A stretch of 32,430 nucleotides of DNA from CAZJQD01 sp964548165 [NCBI: uncultured bacterium] (GTDB lineage Bacteria; UBA8481): contig CAZJQD010000028.1 in assembly GCA_964548165.1 (NCBI GenBank), positions 1 through 32,430 of the forward strand. Direction: 5' to 3'. Position 1 is the stretch's first letter, and the number at the start of each line of letters is the position of its first letter. A program made the translations under genes and the position numbers. The notes below the pieces were generated by a model. The model did not search any database, was not told where the DNA came from, and was given only the letters and a program-made list of their open reading frames with translations. Below, one piece after another: positions 9,400 to 20,615 of the stretch.

Positions 9400-10293
9400 G
9401 TGGCGACGGTGCGAGCGCATGCCAAGTTGAACCTCCTCCTGAAGGTCCGGGGTCGACGGTCCGACGGCTACCATGACCTGGAGATGGTCAACGTGTCGTT
9501 GGAGCTCGCCGACGATGTCACTTGCAGGCCCGCGGAATCCTGGTCGCTCACGGTCACGGGCGGAACGGAATCCGTCCCGGTTGACGCGAGCAACCTGGCC
9601 TGGCGTGCCGCCGCCGCGCTGGTTCCCCCCGGAGCGTCGTTGCCCCCTGTCCAGGTCTCGATCGCGAAGAGGATTCCCGTCGGGGCTGGCCTGGCCGGTG
9701 GCTCCGCGGATGCCGCCGCCGTCCTGCGACTGCTGGGCGGTGAACGCCCGGACCTGGCCGCGCTGGGGCTCGCGCTTGGCGCCGACATTCCCTACTGCCT
9801 GGACGGTCGCCCGGCCATCGTCCGGGGGATAGGCGAGCGGATCACCCCGTTTGTGCCCGGACTCTCCCTTCACCTCGTCGTGGCGAACCCGGGCTTCTCC
9901 GTCTCGACGCGAGAGATCTTTCAAGCCCTGAATGCCGCGCCGCTCGGCCTGGATTCAGAGCCGGAGCCGGGCGAGTCGCCGGGAAACACGCTGTCCGCCG
10001 TGCTGGGCGGGGCGCGGACAGTTGAAGATTTGCGTTCCGCGGCGGTGTTCATGGCGAACGATCTTCAGCCCGTGACCACGCGGCTCTACCCGGCTGTCCT
10101 GGACCTGATCGCTCAGGTCGAGAAGACCGGCGCGATCAAGGTGCAGATGAGTGGTTCGGGTCCGACCGTGTTCGGCATCTATCCGGATCGCGCGAGCGCG
10201 GACACCGCGGCTCGCACGTTGTCGTCCCATGTTCCCTTTGTCCGGGCCGTCGACGTCGTGCCGGATCCCTCGATCATGGCCGTGGCCGCGTGA
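9400..10293 (+). CDS. ispE: 4-diphosphocytidyl-2-C-methyl-D-erythritol kinase
   Basis: This GHMP-family kinase phosphorylates the 2-hydroxyl of CDP-methylerythritol in the non-mevalonate isoprenoid pathway. It is 297 residues, normal length. The N-terminus AHAKLNLLLKV contains the conserved Lys9 and Asn11. The ATP-binding loop PVGAGLAGGSADAAA lies at about 93-107, the catalytic Asp129 is in GADIPYC, and a C-terminal GHMP motif reads MSGSGPTVFGIY. The start is GTG at 9400. It heads a run of genes overlapping by four bases or so (the next start is GTGA on its stop), so isoprenoid supply appears to be co-expressed with glycan-assembly genes. Its promoter seems leaderless. Confidence 0.96.
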   Translation: MATVRAHAKLNLLLKVRGRRSDGYHDLEMVNVSLELADDVTCRPAESWSLTVTGGTESVPVDASNLAWRAAAALVPPGASLPPVQVSIAKRIPVGAGLAGGSADAAAVLRLLGGERPDLAALGLALGADIPYCLDGRPAIVRGIGERITPFVPGLSLHLVVANPGFSVSTREIFQALNAAPLGLDSEPEPGESPGNTLSAVLGGARTVEDLRSAAVFMANDLQPVTTRLYPAVLDLIAQVEKTGAIKVQMSGSGPTVFGIYPDRASADTAARTLSSHVPFVRAVDVVPDPSIMAVAA

Positions 10294-11012
10294 CCGTACT
10301 TCCCGAGACTCTCCAGCACCTCAAGGATCACTATTACGCGCCCGCCAACGATTGGGCGAGGCATCGCGTCTCGCGGGTCATGTCCGCGGCCGCGGTGAAG
10401 CCGGGCGAACGCATTCTCGACCTCGGATGCGCCAATGGCACCTTTTCGTTTCACGCGGCGCACGCGGGCGGACGCCCCGTGGGCGTCGATCTCGACATGC
10501 ACGCGCTCGCGAATGGACGGGAAGCCGTTGCCGAGCTGGGCGGCCCCTCGACGCCGCGCGTGTGCGGAGACGCCCGCCGCCTGCCATTCCGCGACGGAGC
10601 GTTCGACGTCATCATCAACGCGGATTTCATCGAGCACACGCAGGACGGGGACAAGCTGTCCATCTTCCGCGAGATGTATCGCGTCATGAGACCGGGCGGG
10701 CGCGGGCTCGTCTACACGCCCAACCTCGATCGCGTCCGATGGGAATTGGCGGGGGAACACCTCAAGAGGTTCCTGGGAATGAGGAATGAGCCCGTGCCGA
10801 GCTGGCAGAATTACGTCGATCCCGATCACTTCGGCCTGACGACGCCGGGGATCACGGAGAGCCGCCTGCGGCGGGCGGGGTTTCGCACGAAGCGATTCTA
10901 CTTCGAGTTCCATGTCCCGCTTTTTTCGAATTTCCCGGTGCTGGATCGCTTTCTCGAACCCGTGAGCTCGTTCTGGTTCGCGAACCGGTTTCTCATCACC
11001 CTCGCGAAGTGA
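10290..11012 (+). CDS. SAM-dependent methyltransferase
   Basis: This is a class I methyltransferase of 240 residues. Motif I is ILDLGCANGTF at about 42-52, followed by GVDLDM (motif II acidic position) and the motif near RLPFRDGAFDVIINADFIEH, which is typical of the UbiE/Methyltransf_11 type. The C-terminal part is rich in aromatic residues and may bind a lipid or glycan acceptor. The GTG start overlaps the ispE stop by four bases (GTGA), and its own stop overlaps the next GTG the same way, so it is translationally coupled in the operon. The acceptor is not identifiable; a sugar or polyprenyl-linked glycan is an inference from its neighbours. Confidence 0.82.
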   Translation: MTVLPETLQHLKDHYYAPANDWARHRVSRVMSAAAVKPGERILDLGCANGTFSFHAAHAGGRPVGVDLDMHALANGREAVAELGGPSTPRVCGDARRLPFRDGAFDVIINADFIEHTQDGDKLSIFREMYRVMRPGGRGLVYTPNLDRVRWELAGEHLKRFLGMRNEPVPSWQNYVDPDHFGLTTPGITESRLRRAGFRTKRFYFEFHVPLFSNFPVLDRFLEPVSSFWFANRFLITLAK

Positions 11013-12460
11013 AGCGCCTCCTCGCGCTCGCTTCGATCGTCCTCTTCGCCTTTCTCGCCGGCCAACGCTACGTGGTGAGCGGGGACGATGGAACCTACAT
11101 TGCGCTGGCCCGATCGATCAGCCAGGGGTCCTATCGCGCCATCAACGTTCCGGGTGAGCCCATCCAGGCGCAATACCCCCCGCTCTTCCCCCTGCTCCTC
11201 GTTCCCGTGGCGCACCTCCCGGCTTCCGCCCTGGGTGCCGTGCGGCTCTGGGCGTCCGCCTGGAGTCTCCTGGCCGTCGTCGCGATCGCGATCCTGGCGC
11301 GCCGGCGCGATCCCCGGATCGGCATCCTGGGCGCGCTCCCGGTCGTGGTCTCGCCTTTCTTCGGCATCTTCGGGACAGCAGTCTTGACCGAGGGACTCTT
11401 CCTCTGTCTCTCCTACGCCGTGTTGTGCCGCCTCGCGTCGACGACTGATCGCGCGGCCATCGAACCGGGTCGCGCGTCGCAGCTTGATCTCGCCCTCCCA
11501 CTCGGGGTTGCCGCGGCATGGCTCGCGAAGAGCCTGGGTGTTGCCCTGGCGGTGGCGGTGGTCCTGCACCTGGTGGGACGCCGCAGGTTCCGCCAGGCGC
11601 TTTTCACCGCCGGGATCATCCTGGCGGCCATGTCCCCCTGGTGGGCGTGGCAAGCCGCTCACTCCAGCGATTACGTCCGGGGTCACATTCTCCAGCGCGA
11701 CATCTACGACCCCGCGGCCGGCACCCTGGATCTGGCGTCTCTCCTGGTAGAGCGCGTTCCGCTCAATGCCTCGCGCTACGTGGGGCGCATACTCCCGGAG
11801 CTGCTTCTTCCGCCCTTCGTCGCCGACCTTCCCAACGTCGGTTGGCCCCGCGCCCTCAAGGCGCTTACCGGTGGATTCCTGGGCCTCGTCGTGCTGGTGG
11901 GTTTCTGGCGTCGGTGGCGGCGTGATCGGTTTGGCGCCGAGGAATTGTTCGTGGTCCTGATGTCCTCCACGTTCCTCCTGCATCCCGTATATGCCGACCG
12001 CTACCTCTTCCTCCTGCTCCCTTCCCTCGTCGGCTATATTTTCGCGGCGGTCTCGGATCCGCTCCTAAGCCGTCGCCTGGTCGTCGCCTGGGGCGCGCTC
12101 CTCGTGGCCGGATGCGCGCTGACGCTGACCGCGCGAACTGCGCCCGAGGACCTGGCCTACTACGAGGCCGTCGACTGGATCAAGGAGCATGCCCCGGCGG
12201 AATCCACGATCCTGGCGCGAAAGCCGACCGCCGTCTGGTACTACACGGGCCGCAAGGCCATGGGATATTCGGCCACGACCGATCTCTCTGCGTGGCACCC
12301 GGGGGACTTCGTCATCCGAGACGAGTACACGATCGGCATTCACGCGGCGAGGCTCTACGTCGATCCGGTCGTCGCGGACTCGACCTTGTTCACCCTTGCC
12401 TGGTCTTCTGCTATCCTGCCCTCCGTCCGCATCTATGCCAGAATCCCTGCCGCCCGCTGA
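11009..12460 (+). CDS. Multi-span membrane glycosyltransferase (GT-C / ArnT-PMT-like)
   Basis: This 483-residue integral membrane protein has about nine to eleven hydrophobic helices. The first periplasmic loop carries an acidic pair (SGDDGTYIALARSI) placed as in GT-C enzymes of the ArnT/PMT/GT39 group, followed by QAQYPPLFPLLL, a typical helix entry. HPVYADRYLFLLLPSL near residue 325 is also characteristic. A soluble tail follows the last helix (YYEAVDWIKEHAP). Such enzymes use polyprenyl-phosphate sugars on the outer face of the membrane. That fits the DPM-like enzyme two genes downstream and ispE upstream (inference). The GTG start overlaps the methyltransferase stop by four bases, and its 3' end overlaps the following gene by 26 bases. 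Confidence 0.8.
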   Translation: MKRLLALASIVLFAFLAGQRYVVSGDDGTYIALARSISQGSYRAINVPGEPIQAQYPPLFPLLLVPVAHLPASALGAVRLWASAWSLLAVVAIAILARRRDPRIGILGALPVVVSPFFGIFGTAVLTEGLFLCLSYAVLCRLASTTDRAAIEPGRASQLDLALPLGVAAAWLAKSLGVALAVAVVLHLVGRRRFRQALFTAGIILAAMSPWWAWQAAHSSDYVRGHILQRDIYDPAAGTLDLASLLVERVPLNASRYVGRILPELLLPPFVADLPNVGWPRALKALTGGFLGLVVLVGFWRRWRRDRFGAEELFVVLMSSTFLLHPVYADRYLFLLLPSLVGYIFAAVSDPLLSRRLVVAWGALLVAGCALTLTARTAPEDLAYYEAVDWIKEHAPAESTILARKPTAVWYYTGRKAMGYSATTDLSAWHPGDFVIRDEYTIGIHAARLYVDPVVADSTLFTLAWSSAILPSVRIYARIPAAR

Positions 12461-13556
12461 ATCGCTGTCGTGCCGTCCGCGAAGCGATTGCGCCCACTAC
12501 CGTGGCGACCTGCCCTGCATCAAGAAGAAGGTCTGCTGGGCCTGCGATGAATTCATCCCCCTCGGCCGCCGCGCCCTGGTCATCAAATTCGGCGCCCCGG
12601 GTGACGCTTTAAGGACGACGCCCGTCCTGTCCCGCTTGAGGCGCGAGGGATTCTCCGAGGTTACCTGGATCTGCGACGCGGCTTCCCGCGAGATCCTCTC
12701 TCTGGCGCCAGGGATTGATCGCCTGGTCGTGCACGACGCCGGCGGTCCGCTGATCGTCGCCACCGAGCAATTCGACCTCGTGCTCTCCCTGGACAAGGAC
12801 CCGGCCGCCCGCGCGTTGGCCTCGCTGGCGAGGAGCGAGGATCGCCGGGGGTTCACGACGACGCCGACCGGTCGCCTGGAGATCTTCGACGACCGGAGCG
12901 CCTACGCGCTGCGGCTGGGCATGGACGACGAGCTGAAGTTTCATGGGAACACGGTGACGGTTCCGGCCATGCTCTTCGCGATGTGCGGATGGGATTACCG
13001 GGGTGAACCCTACGCCCTGGCCCTGCCACCCGGTAGCGCAGCCGCGAGTCAACCACCCTCCTCGAAGCCGATCGTGGCCTTGAACGTCGGTTGCGGCACG
13101 CGGTGGCCGACCAAGGCATGGCCCGAGGAAAATTGGGCGGGCCTGGCACGGTTGCTCCAGGCGCGCGGCGTGGATCCCGTCTTCGTGGGAGGAGAGGCCG
13201 AGCGGGAAATGCTGGGCCGTTGCGCAGAGCGGACAGGCGCTCGCGCTCTTCCCCCGGCTCCCGTCATCGAGTTTGCGCGCTTCCTCGCGACGGCGTCCTG
13301 CGTCGTCTCCGCGGACTCGCTGGGCATGCACGTGGCGCTCGCTCTCGGGCGGCCCGTCATTGGCCTCTTCTGCTCGACCGTCGACAGCGAGATCGAGTGG
13401 TTCGGGCTGGGGGAAGCGATGCGGGGCGAGGGAGGTCCATGCTACAACCCGCGATGCGGCTTGTGGCCGGGGTGCATGAACGTCCTCGCGCCGTCCGCCG
13501 TCGCCGAGCGGGTCCAGGCCCGGATGGTGAGGCCTGTCGTCTCGACCCGTTCATGA
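12435..13556 (+). CDS. Family 9 glycosyltransferase (heptosyltransferase-like) with Cys-rich N-terminus
   Basis: This 373-residue GT-B enzyme is related to ADP-heptose:LPS heptosyltransferases. The start of the first Rossmann domain is ALVIKFGAPGDALRTTPVL (about 47-65), and the donor-binding half shows NVGCGTRWPTKAWPEENW and the later SADSLGMHVALALGRPVIGLF. It probably adds a heptose or related sugar to an envelope glycan. Ahead of the fold are five cysteines (13, 19, 28, 34, 37) in the pattern CRPRSDCAHYRGDLPC then CWAC. This HYRGDxPC head is seen in a subset of GT9 proteins and may bind a metal. The ATG at 12435 is chosen because it precedes this head; the frame is open much further upstream only inside the previous gene. 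The stop overlaps an ATG (ATGA) that opens a mini-ORF chain. Confidence 0.87.
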   Translation: MPESLPPAESLSCRPRSDCAHYRGDLPCIKKKVCWACDEFIPLGRRALVIKFGAPGDALRTTPVLSRLRREGFSEVTWICDAASREILSLAPGIDRLVVHDAGGPLIVATEQFDLVLSLDKDPAARALASLARSEDRRGFTTTPTGRLEIFDDRSAYALRLGMDDELKFHGNTVTVPAMLFAMCGWDYRGEPYALALPPGSAAASQPPSSKPIVALNVGCGTRWPTKAWPEENWAGLARLLQARGVDPVFVGGEAEREMLGRCAERTGARALPPAPVIEFARFLATASCVVSADSLGMHVALALGRPVIGLFCSTVDSEIEWFGLGEAMRGEGGPCYNPRCGLWPGCMNVLAPSAVAERVQARMVRPVVSTRS

Positions 13557-13570
13557 CGGGCCGTCGATGA
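13553..13570 (+). other. Mini-ORF 1 (MTGRR) coupling GT9 to next gene
   Basis: The ATG at 13553 overlaps the GT9 stop (ATGA) and opens a five-codon frame, MTGRR, whose TGA at 13568-13570 overlaps the next ATG at 13567. It is the first of two tandem 14-base units that begin with ATGACGG. It is too short to be a functional protein with any certainty; a role in termination-reinitiation is inferred. Confidence 0.5.
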
Positions 13571-13584
13571 CGGAACCCCGATGA
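13567..13584 (+). other. Mini-ORF 2 (MTEPR) coupling into the DPM-like gene
   Basis: The ATG at 13567 overlaps the stop of mini-ORF 1 and encodes MTEPR. Its TGA at 13582-13584 overlaps the ATG at 13581 of the DPM-like gene. The three starts at 13553, 13567 and 13581 all read ATGACG and are exactly 14 bases apart, which looks like a tandem duplication of the start region. Confidence 0.5.
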
Positions 13585-14420
13585 CGATCGCCACGGACTC
13601 CCCTGCCGGCATGCCCGGGGTGCCCAGTCCCGTCTTCGTGATGGTGCCGACCTGGAACGAGTCCGAGAACATCCCTCTCCTCATCGACGCGATCCTGGGA
13701 TTGAAGCTGGGCATCCATGTCCTCGTGGTCGATGACAATTCGCCGGATGGCACTGCTCGTCTTGTCGCCGAGCGCGAGGCGGTTTCACCCCACGTTCACC
13801 TGCTCCTGAGAACCACGGCGCGCGGACGCGGGTCGGCGGGCATCGCCGGGTTCAAGAAGTGCCTCGAGATGGGAGCCCAGGTCGTCATCGAGATGGACGC
13901 CGATTTCTCGCATCCGATCCGGACGATACCCGTGCTCCTGCGCGCTCTTCGCGATGTCGACGTCGTCTTCGCCTCCCGCCTGGTCAAGGGGGGCGGAGAA
14001 CTCAACCGTTCCCTGCGCCGCGTCTTTATCACGAAGGCCGCCAACCTCCTGACGCGCACCGTGATGGGATATCCCGTGCACGATTGCACAGCCGGCTACC
14101 GCGTCTTCCGGCGTGAAGTCCTGGAACACATCGGGCTGGATACCTTGCGTGCCGAGGGTCCGGCCATCGTCGGCGAGATCCTCTACCACGTGATCCGCCG
14201 GGGGTACCGCGTCCGCGAGGTCCCCTACATCTTCGAGGATCGTCGGTTTGGCCAGTCGTCGCTCCGGGGCAGCATCCTCTTCAACTGCCTGGGATGGCTG
14301 TTCCGGCTCAAGATTCGCCAGCTCACCACGGACGCCGACGATTTTCGCCGGGCGCGGCGGTTCTACCGCGAACACCCGCCCGAGCCCTCCGGGAGGCCGT
14401 GGCGCGATCCGGGGGCCTGA
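13581..14420 (+). CDS. Dolichyl/polyprenol-phosphate mannosyltransferase-like GT2
   Basis: This 279-residue soluble GT2 enzyme matches the DPM1/polyprenol monophosphomannose synthase pattern: VPTWNESENIP, VVDDNSPDGT (about 49-58), the metal motif MDADFSHP at about 105-112 and DCTAGYRVFRREVL, then a late GQSSL. Such enzymes transfer mannose or another hexose from GDP- or UDP-sugar to a polyprenyl phosphate. No C-terminal membrane anchor is seen. In context it would supply a lipid-linked sugar for the GT-C-like protein encoded upstream (inference). Starts at 13553 and 13567 are out of frame and terminate after five codons, so 13581 is the only workable nearby start. It is translationally linked to the GT9 gene through ATGA overlaps. 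Confidence 0.9.
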   Translation: MTIATDSPAGMPGVPSPVFVMVPTWNESENIPLLIDAILGLKLGIHVLVVDDNSPDGTARLVAEREAVSPHVHLLLRTTARGRGSAGIAGFKKCLEMGAQVVIEMDADFSHPIRTIPVLLRALRDVDVVFASRLVKGGGELNRSLRRVFITKAANLLTRTVMGYPVHDCTAGYRVFRREVLEHIGLDTLRAEGPAIVGEILYHVIRRGYRVREVPYIFEDRRFGQSSLRGSILFNCLGWLFRLKIRQLTTDADDFRRARRFYREHPPEPSGRPWRDPGA

Positions 14421-14466
14421 GAGAAAAGATACCGACGTTCCCTGCGTCCGTTTCCGCCGCTGCCGG

Positions 14467-14517
14467 TATGATGGCGCCATGATCGGACGGAATGTTCCTG
14501 GATGGCGCGCGGCATGA
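14467..14517 (+). promoter_or_regulatory. TATGAT box and 12-codon upstream ORF ahead of GT4 gene
   Basis: TATGAT (14467-14472) lies six bases before an ATG at 14479 that opens a 12-codon frame, MIGRNVPGWRAA. Its TGA (14515-14517) overlaps the ATG at 14514 of the glycosyltransferase (ATGA). This suggests a leaderless short ORF translationally coupled to the enzyme. The -35 region is weak and the mini-peptide could be chance. Confidence 0.35.
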
Positions 14518-15518
14518 AACCACTCCTGGTCGCGAACTTTCCCACGGCGGTCGGTGGCGGCGAGCTGGCGCTGGAGGAGCTTGCCGGCGGGCTCGTTGCG
14601 CGCGGGCATCGCCCCCTGGTCGCCATTCCCGGCCCGGGGAACCTGGCTCGCGATTTCGATCGCGTCCTCATCCCCACTTCGATCCCGGCCGCCGCGGTCG
14701 CGCTTCGCAACCTCGCGCGCGAGTGCGACGTCGTTCACACGACGGGCGCGCGCGGCATCGCCGCCGCCGGTCTTGCCCGGGTTGGCCGCCCGATCATCTG
14801 GCACACGCGCGTTGCGGCGCCCGACAAGCTGGATGCCGTGCTCCAGCGTATTCCCGATCTCATCATCGCCAACTCGCGCGCCACGGCGGCCCGGTTTCCC
14901 GGCCACCCGGCCCTCAAGGTGATCTACAACGGGATTCGTGCTCATCGACCCGCGGAAGATCCCTACCCGTTGACACCCGGGACCCGGGCCATTGCCGTCA
15001 TCGGGAGAATGACCCCGGAAAAGGGACACCTCGACCTGGTTCCCGCCGCCGCCGCGCTGGCCGCGAGCGATCCGGACGTGGAGTGGAACTTTATCGGGGA
15101 CCAGAACACCGATGATGGCAGGGAGCTTGCCGCCGCGCTTACGGCCGCCGGCGTGAGGTTCCGGATGAGCGGCCCGGTTCCGGATATCGCGCGGAGCCTC
15201 TCCCGGTTTCAGCTGATCGTCGTTCCCTCGCGCGTCGAAGGATTCAGCCGGGTCGCGGCCGAGGCCCTGCGGGCCGGGGTCACGGTCGCGGCGAGAAACG
15301 TCGGGGGCCTTCCCGAGGTCCTGGAAGGGGTCACCGACCCGTGGCTGCCCGACGACACGGCGGCATGGGCGGACGTGATTCGCCGCCGCCTCTTGCACCC
15401 ACCCGACGCCGCGTCCAAGCTCAAGGAGCTTGGCGCGCGCTTCGACCTGGCCGTGCACGTCAACGCCGTGATTGCCGAGTATGAGCGGCTTATCGGCGCT
15501 TCCGCAAGGAGAGCATGA
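14514..15518 (+). CDS. Family 4 glycosyltransferase
   Basis: This is a GT-B fold retaining glycosyltransferase of about 334 residues. The N-terminal acceptor domain begins MKPLLVANFPTAVGGGELAL, with the glycine-rich loop of GT4 proteins. The hinge region has VIYNGIRAHRP, and the donor domain has AVIGRMTPEKGHLDLVPA followed by the E-x7-E signature in RVEGFSRVAAEALRAG. It probably extends an envelope or secreted polysaccharide; sugar unknown. ATG 14514 is preferred because it begins directly at the fold and its ATGA overlaps the end of a short upstream frame. ATG 14502 would add four residues and is also possible. No good Shine-Dalgarno precedes either. The 3' end overlaps the convergent methyltransferase gene by 29 bases. 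Confidence 0.87.
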   Translation: MKPLLVANFPTAVGGGELALEELAGGLVARGHRPLVAIPGPGNLARDFDRVLIPTSIPAAAVALRNLARECDVVHTTGARGIAAAGLARVGRPIIWHTRVAAPDKLDAVLQRIPDLIIANSRATAARFPGHPALKVIYNGIRAHRPAEDPYPLTPGTRAIAVIGRMTPEKGHLDLVPAAAALAASDPDVEWNFIGDQNTDDGRELAAALTAAGVRFRMSGPVPDIARSLSRFQLIVVPSRVEGFSRVAAEALRAGVTVAARNVGGLPEVLEGVTDPWLPDDTAAWADVIRRRLLHPPDAASKLKELGARFDLAVHVNAVIAEYERLIGASARRA

Positions 15519-16284
15519 CGTTCGCGAAGCGCCGCGGGTCGCTATCCGCATCCTCGCTCATCAACCACCGGCGGATCGGCGCCGCCGGCCAACGGAGAAA
15601 CGAGATGACCTCGACGCCGATGAGGGAGCGGAAGATGCGGCCCAGCTGGATGCCCGGGAGCCCGAGGTCCATGAGCATCTGTCGAAGCGGGCCGGCGTAG
15701 TAGCGTCGGCCCGTCTCTTCGAATCCCGCCGCCGTCGCCGACGCGACCCACGAGGACGCGGGGATGTAGCGGCGATGCACGAAGCGATCCTGGAGATAGG
15801 CGAGGTAACGGAGGGCGAGCGGTCTCAGGCCGATTCGCCCGAGGAGCCGCGGCCAGAAGAGCAGGAGCTCGTAGCGGTCCGTGACGACGGTCGTGAGAAA
15901 GACGCCTCCGGGCTTCAGGATCGCCGCCGCTTCCCGGAACGCGCTGTCGATATCAACGACGTGTTCGAGCACGCAGTTCGAGAGGGTGGCGTCGAAGGCG
16001 CCCCTTCGGAACGGGAGCCGTTCCATGTCGCCCACGACCAGGTGCGCGTCCGTCTTTCCTCTCGCTCGCTGGAGTTCTTCAGGCGAGATGTCCATCGCGA
16101 CGTCAATGCGAACTCCCGCTCGCGCCAGGATCTCCGCAAAGTGCCCGTCGCCGTGACCGAGGTCCAGGAGGCGCCCCTGAAGTCCATGGTCGGCGATGAG
16201 CTCCAGCTCGCGGGAACGAATGAGCGCGCGGGAGAGCGGCGCGATCTTCAGGTAGGCGCGGAGGAGCTCGGGAGATTCGCTCAT
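15490..16284 (-). CDS. SAM-dependent methyltransferase
   Basis: This is a class I methyltransferase of 264 residues, unlike the one at 10290 outside the SAM motifs. Motif I is LLDLGHGDGHF (about 39-49), followed by DVAMDISPEEL and the LPFRRGAFDATLSNCVLEHV segment, the usual post-II and IV motifs. A C-terminal half of about 100 residues contains a hydrophobic helix (ELLLFWPRLLGRIGL), perhaps a membrane-associated acceptor site. The frame is open to 16416, but the ATG at 16284 begins naturally at MSESPELLRAYLK and has a promoter-like TTTACG-N17-TATCGT six bases upstream with no Shine-Dalgarno. It sits, opposite in strand, between two GT4 genes, so a sugar or lipid-glycan substrate is likely but unproven. 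Confidence 0.84.
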   Translation of the reverse strand: MSESPELLRAYLKIAPLSRALIRSRELELIADHGLQGRLLDLGHGDGHFAEILARAGVRIDVAMDISPEELQRARGKTDAHLVVGDMERLPFRRGAFDATLSNCVLEHVVDIDSAFREAAAILKPGGVFLTTVVTDRYELLLFWPRLLGRIGLRPLALRYLAYLQDRFVHRRYIPASSWVASATAAGFEETGRRYYAGPLRQMLMDLGLPGIQLGRIFRSLIGVEVISFLRWPAAPIRRWLMSEDADSDPRRFANVMLSLRKRR

Positions 16285-16290
16285 GCCCGC

Positions 16291-16319
16291 ACGATACCAG
16301 CCGCGAGAACGCCCGTAAA
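16291..16319 (-). promoter_or_regulatory. Probable leaderless promoter of methyltransferase
   Basis: Reading on the minus strand, TTTACG (16319-16314) and TATCGT (16296-16291) are exactly 17 bases apart, each four of six to consensus. The -10 box ends six bases before the ATG at 16284. No Shine-Dalgarno is present. The -35 overlaps a TAAAAT on the plus strand. Confidence 0.5.
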
Positions 16320-16326
16320 ATGCAGA

Positions 16327-16339
16327 CCCGGTAGCCGGG
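16327..16339. repeat. Small palindrome in divergent promoter gap
   Basis: CCCGG-TAG-CCGGG is a perfect 5-base inverted repeat between the diverging methyltransferase and GT4 genes, just upstream of the methyltransferase -35 box. It could be an operator half-site pair or chance in GC-rich DNA. Confidence 0.25.
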
Positions 16340-16396
16340 CCGTCGGCAAATGCGTGATGGACGGAGAGCGGGACGCTTGCCATCATCCATGGTGGC

Positions 16397-18666
<2,270 letters not shown>

Positions 18667-18732
18667 GCGCCAGCCGCGCACGACTGCCCGCCTCCATTCC
18701 CCGTTCTTTCTCTATCTCCCGCGTTTGCATAG

Positions 18733-18748
18733 CGGCACGGGTGTTGCT
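18733..18748 (+). promoter_or_regulatory. Sigma-54 (RpoN) promoter for amt-glnB
   Basis: CGGCACGGGTGTTGCT matches the -24/-12 consensus TGGCAC-N5-TTGCW at every defined position except the first base. The GG and GC elements have correct spacing. Transcription would start near 18759, giving an approximately 44-base leader before amt with its Shine-Dalgarno. Nitrogen control of amt-glnK by RpoN/NtrC is well established in proteobacteria. I could not recognise a clear NtrC enhancer upstream. Confidence 0.75.
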
Positions 18749-18802
18749 CTAGCCCCCTCCGGACGCCCGGAATACCAAATTGCGCGTCCTGGAGGTTTGC
18801 CC

Positions 18803-20221
<1,419 letters not shown>

Positions 20222-20258
20222 GCGTCGCTGAGCGGATACTGACAGGAGGAAGGTACAC

Positions 20259-20597
20259 ATGAAACTCATCATCGCCATCGTAAGACCCTCGGCCGTCAAC
20301 GCGGTCAAGGATGCGCTGACCGAGGCCGGAATGCCCGGCTTCACCGTCGCCGAGGTACACGGCCACGGGCGACAGAAGGGACACACGGAGACCTACCGCG
20401 GCGCGGAATACACCGTCGACTTGCTCCCGAAGTCCGAGATCAAGGTCGCGGTCCCGTCGAACCGCGTGCCGGAAGCCATCGAGGTCATCTCGAAGGCGGC
20501 CAAGAGCGGAAAGATCGGCGACGGAAAGATCTTCGTCCTCCCGATCGAGGACGCCGTCCGGATCCGCACCGGCGAGAAGGGCGAAGACGCCCTCTAG
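20259..20597 (+). CDS. glnB: Nitrogen regulatory protein PII (GlnB/GlnK)
   Basis: This 112-residue trimeric signal protein senses ATP/ADP and 2-oxoglutarate and blocks Amt when nitrogen is ample. The T-loop GRQKGHTETYRGAEYTVD keeps Tyr51, the uridylylation site, and Tyr46. The B-loop TGKIGDGK-type segment is present as KSGKIGDGKIFVLP, and the C-loop is AVRIRTGEKGEDAL. Linkage to amt makes GlnK the more likely functional name. The start has a strong GGAGGAAGG about six bases upstream. The gene ends 18 bases before a strong intrinsic terminator. Confidence 0.96.
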   Translation: MKLIIAIVRPSAVNAVKDALTEAGMPGFTVAEVHGHGRQKGHTETYRGAEYTVDLLPKSEIKVAVPSNRVPEAIEVISKAAKSGKIGDGKIFVLPIEDAVRIRTGEKGEDAL

Positions 20598-20615
20598 CCT
20601 TACCGAGCATTCCCG

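Noticed and set aside
13785-15551. 588-codon minus-strand frame over the DPM-like and GT4 genes
   Set aside because: Antisense shadow without recognisable domains; both glycosyltransferases are clear on the plus strand.
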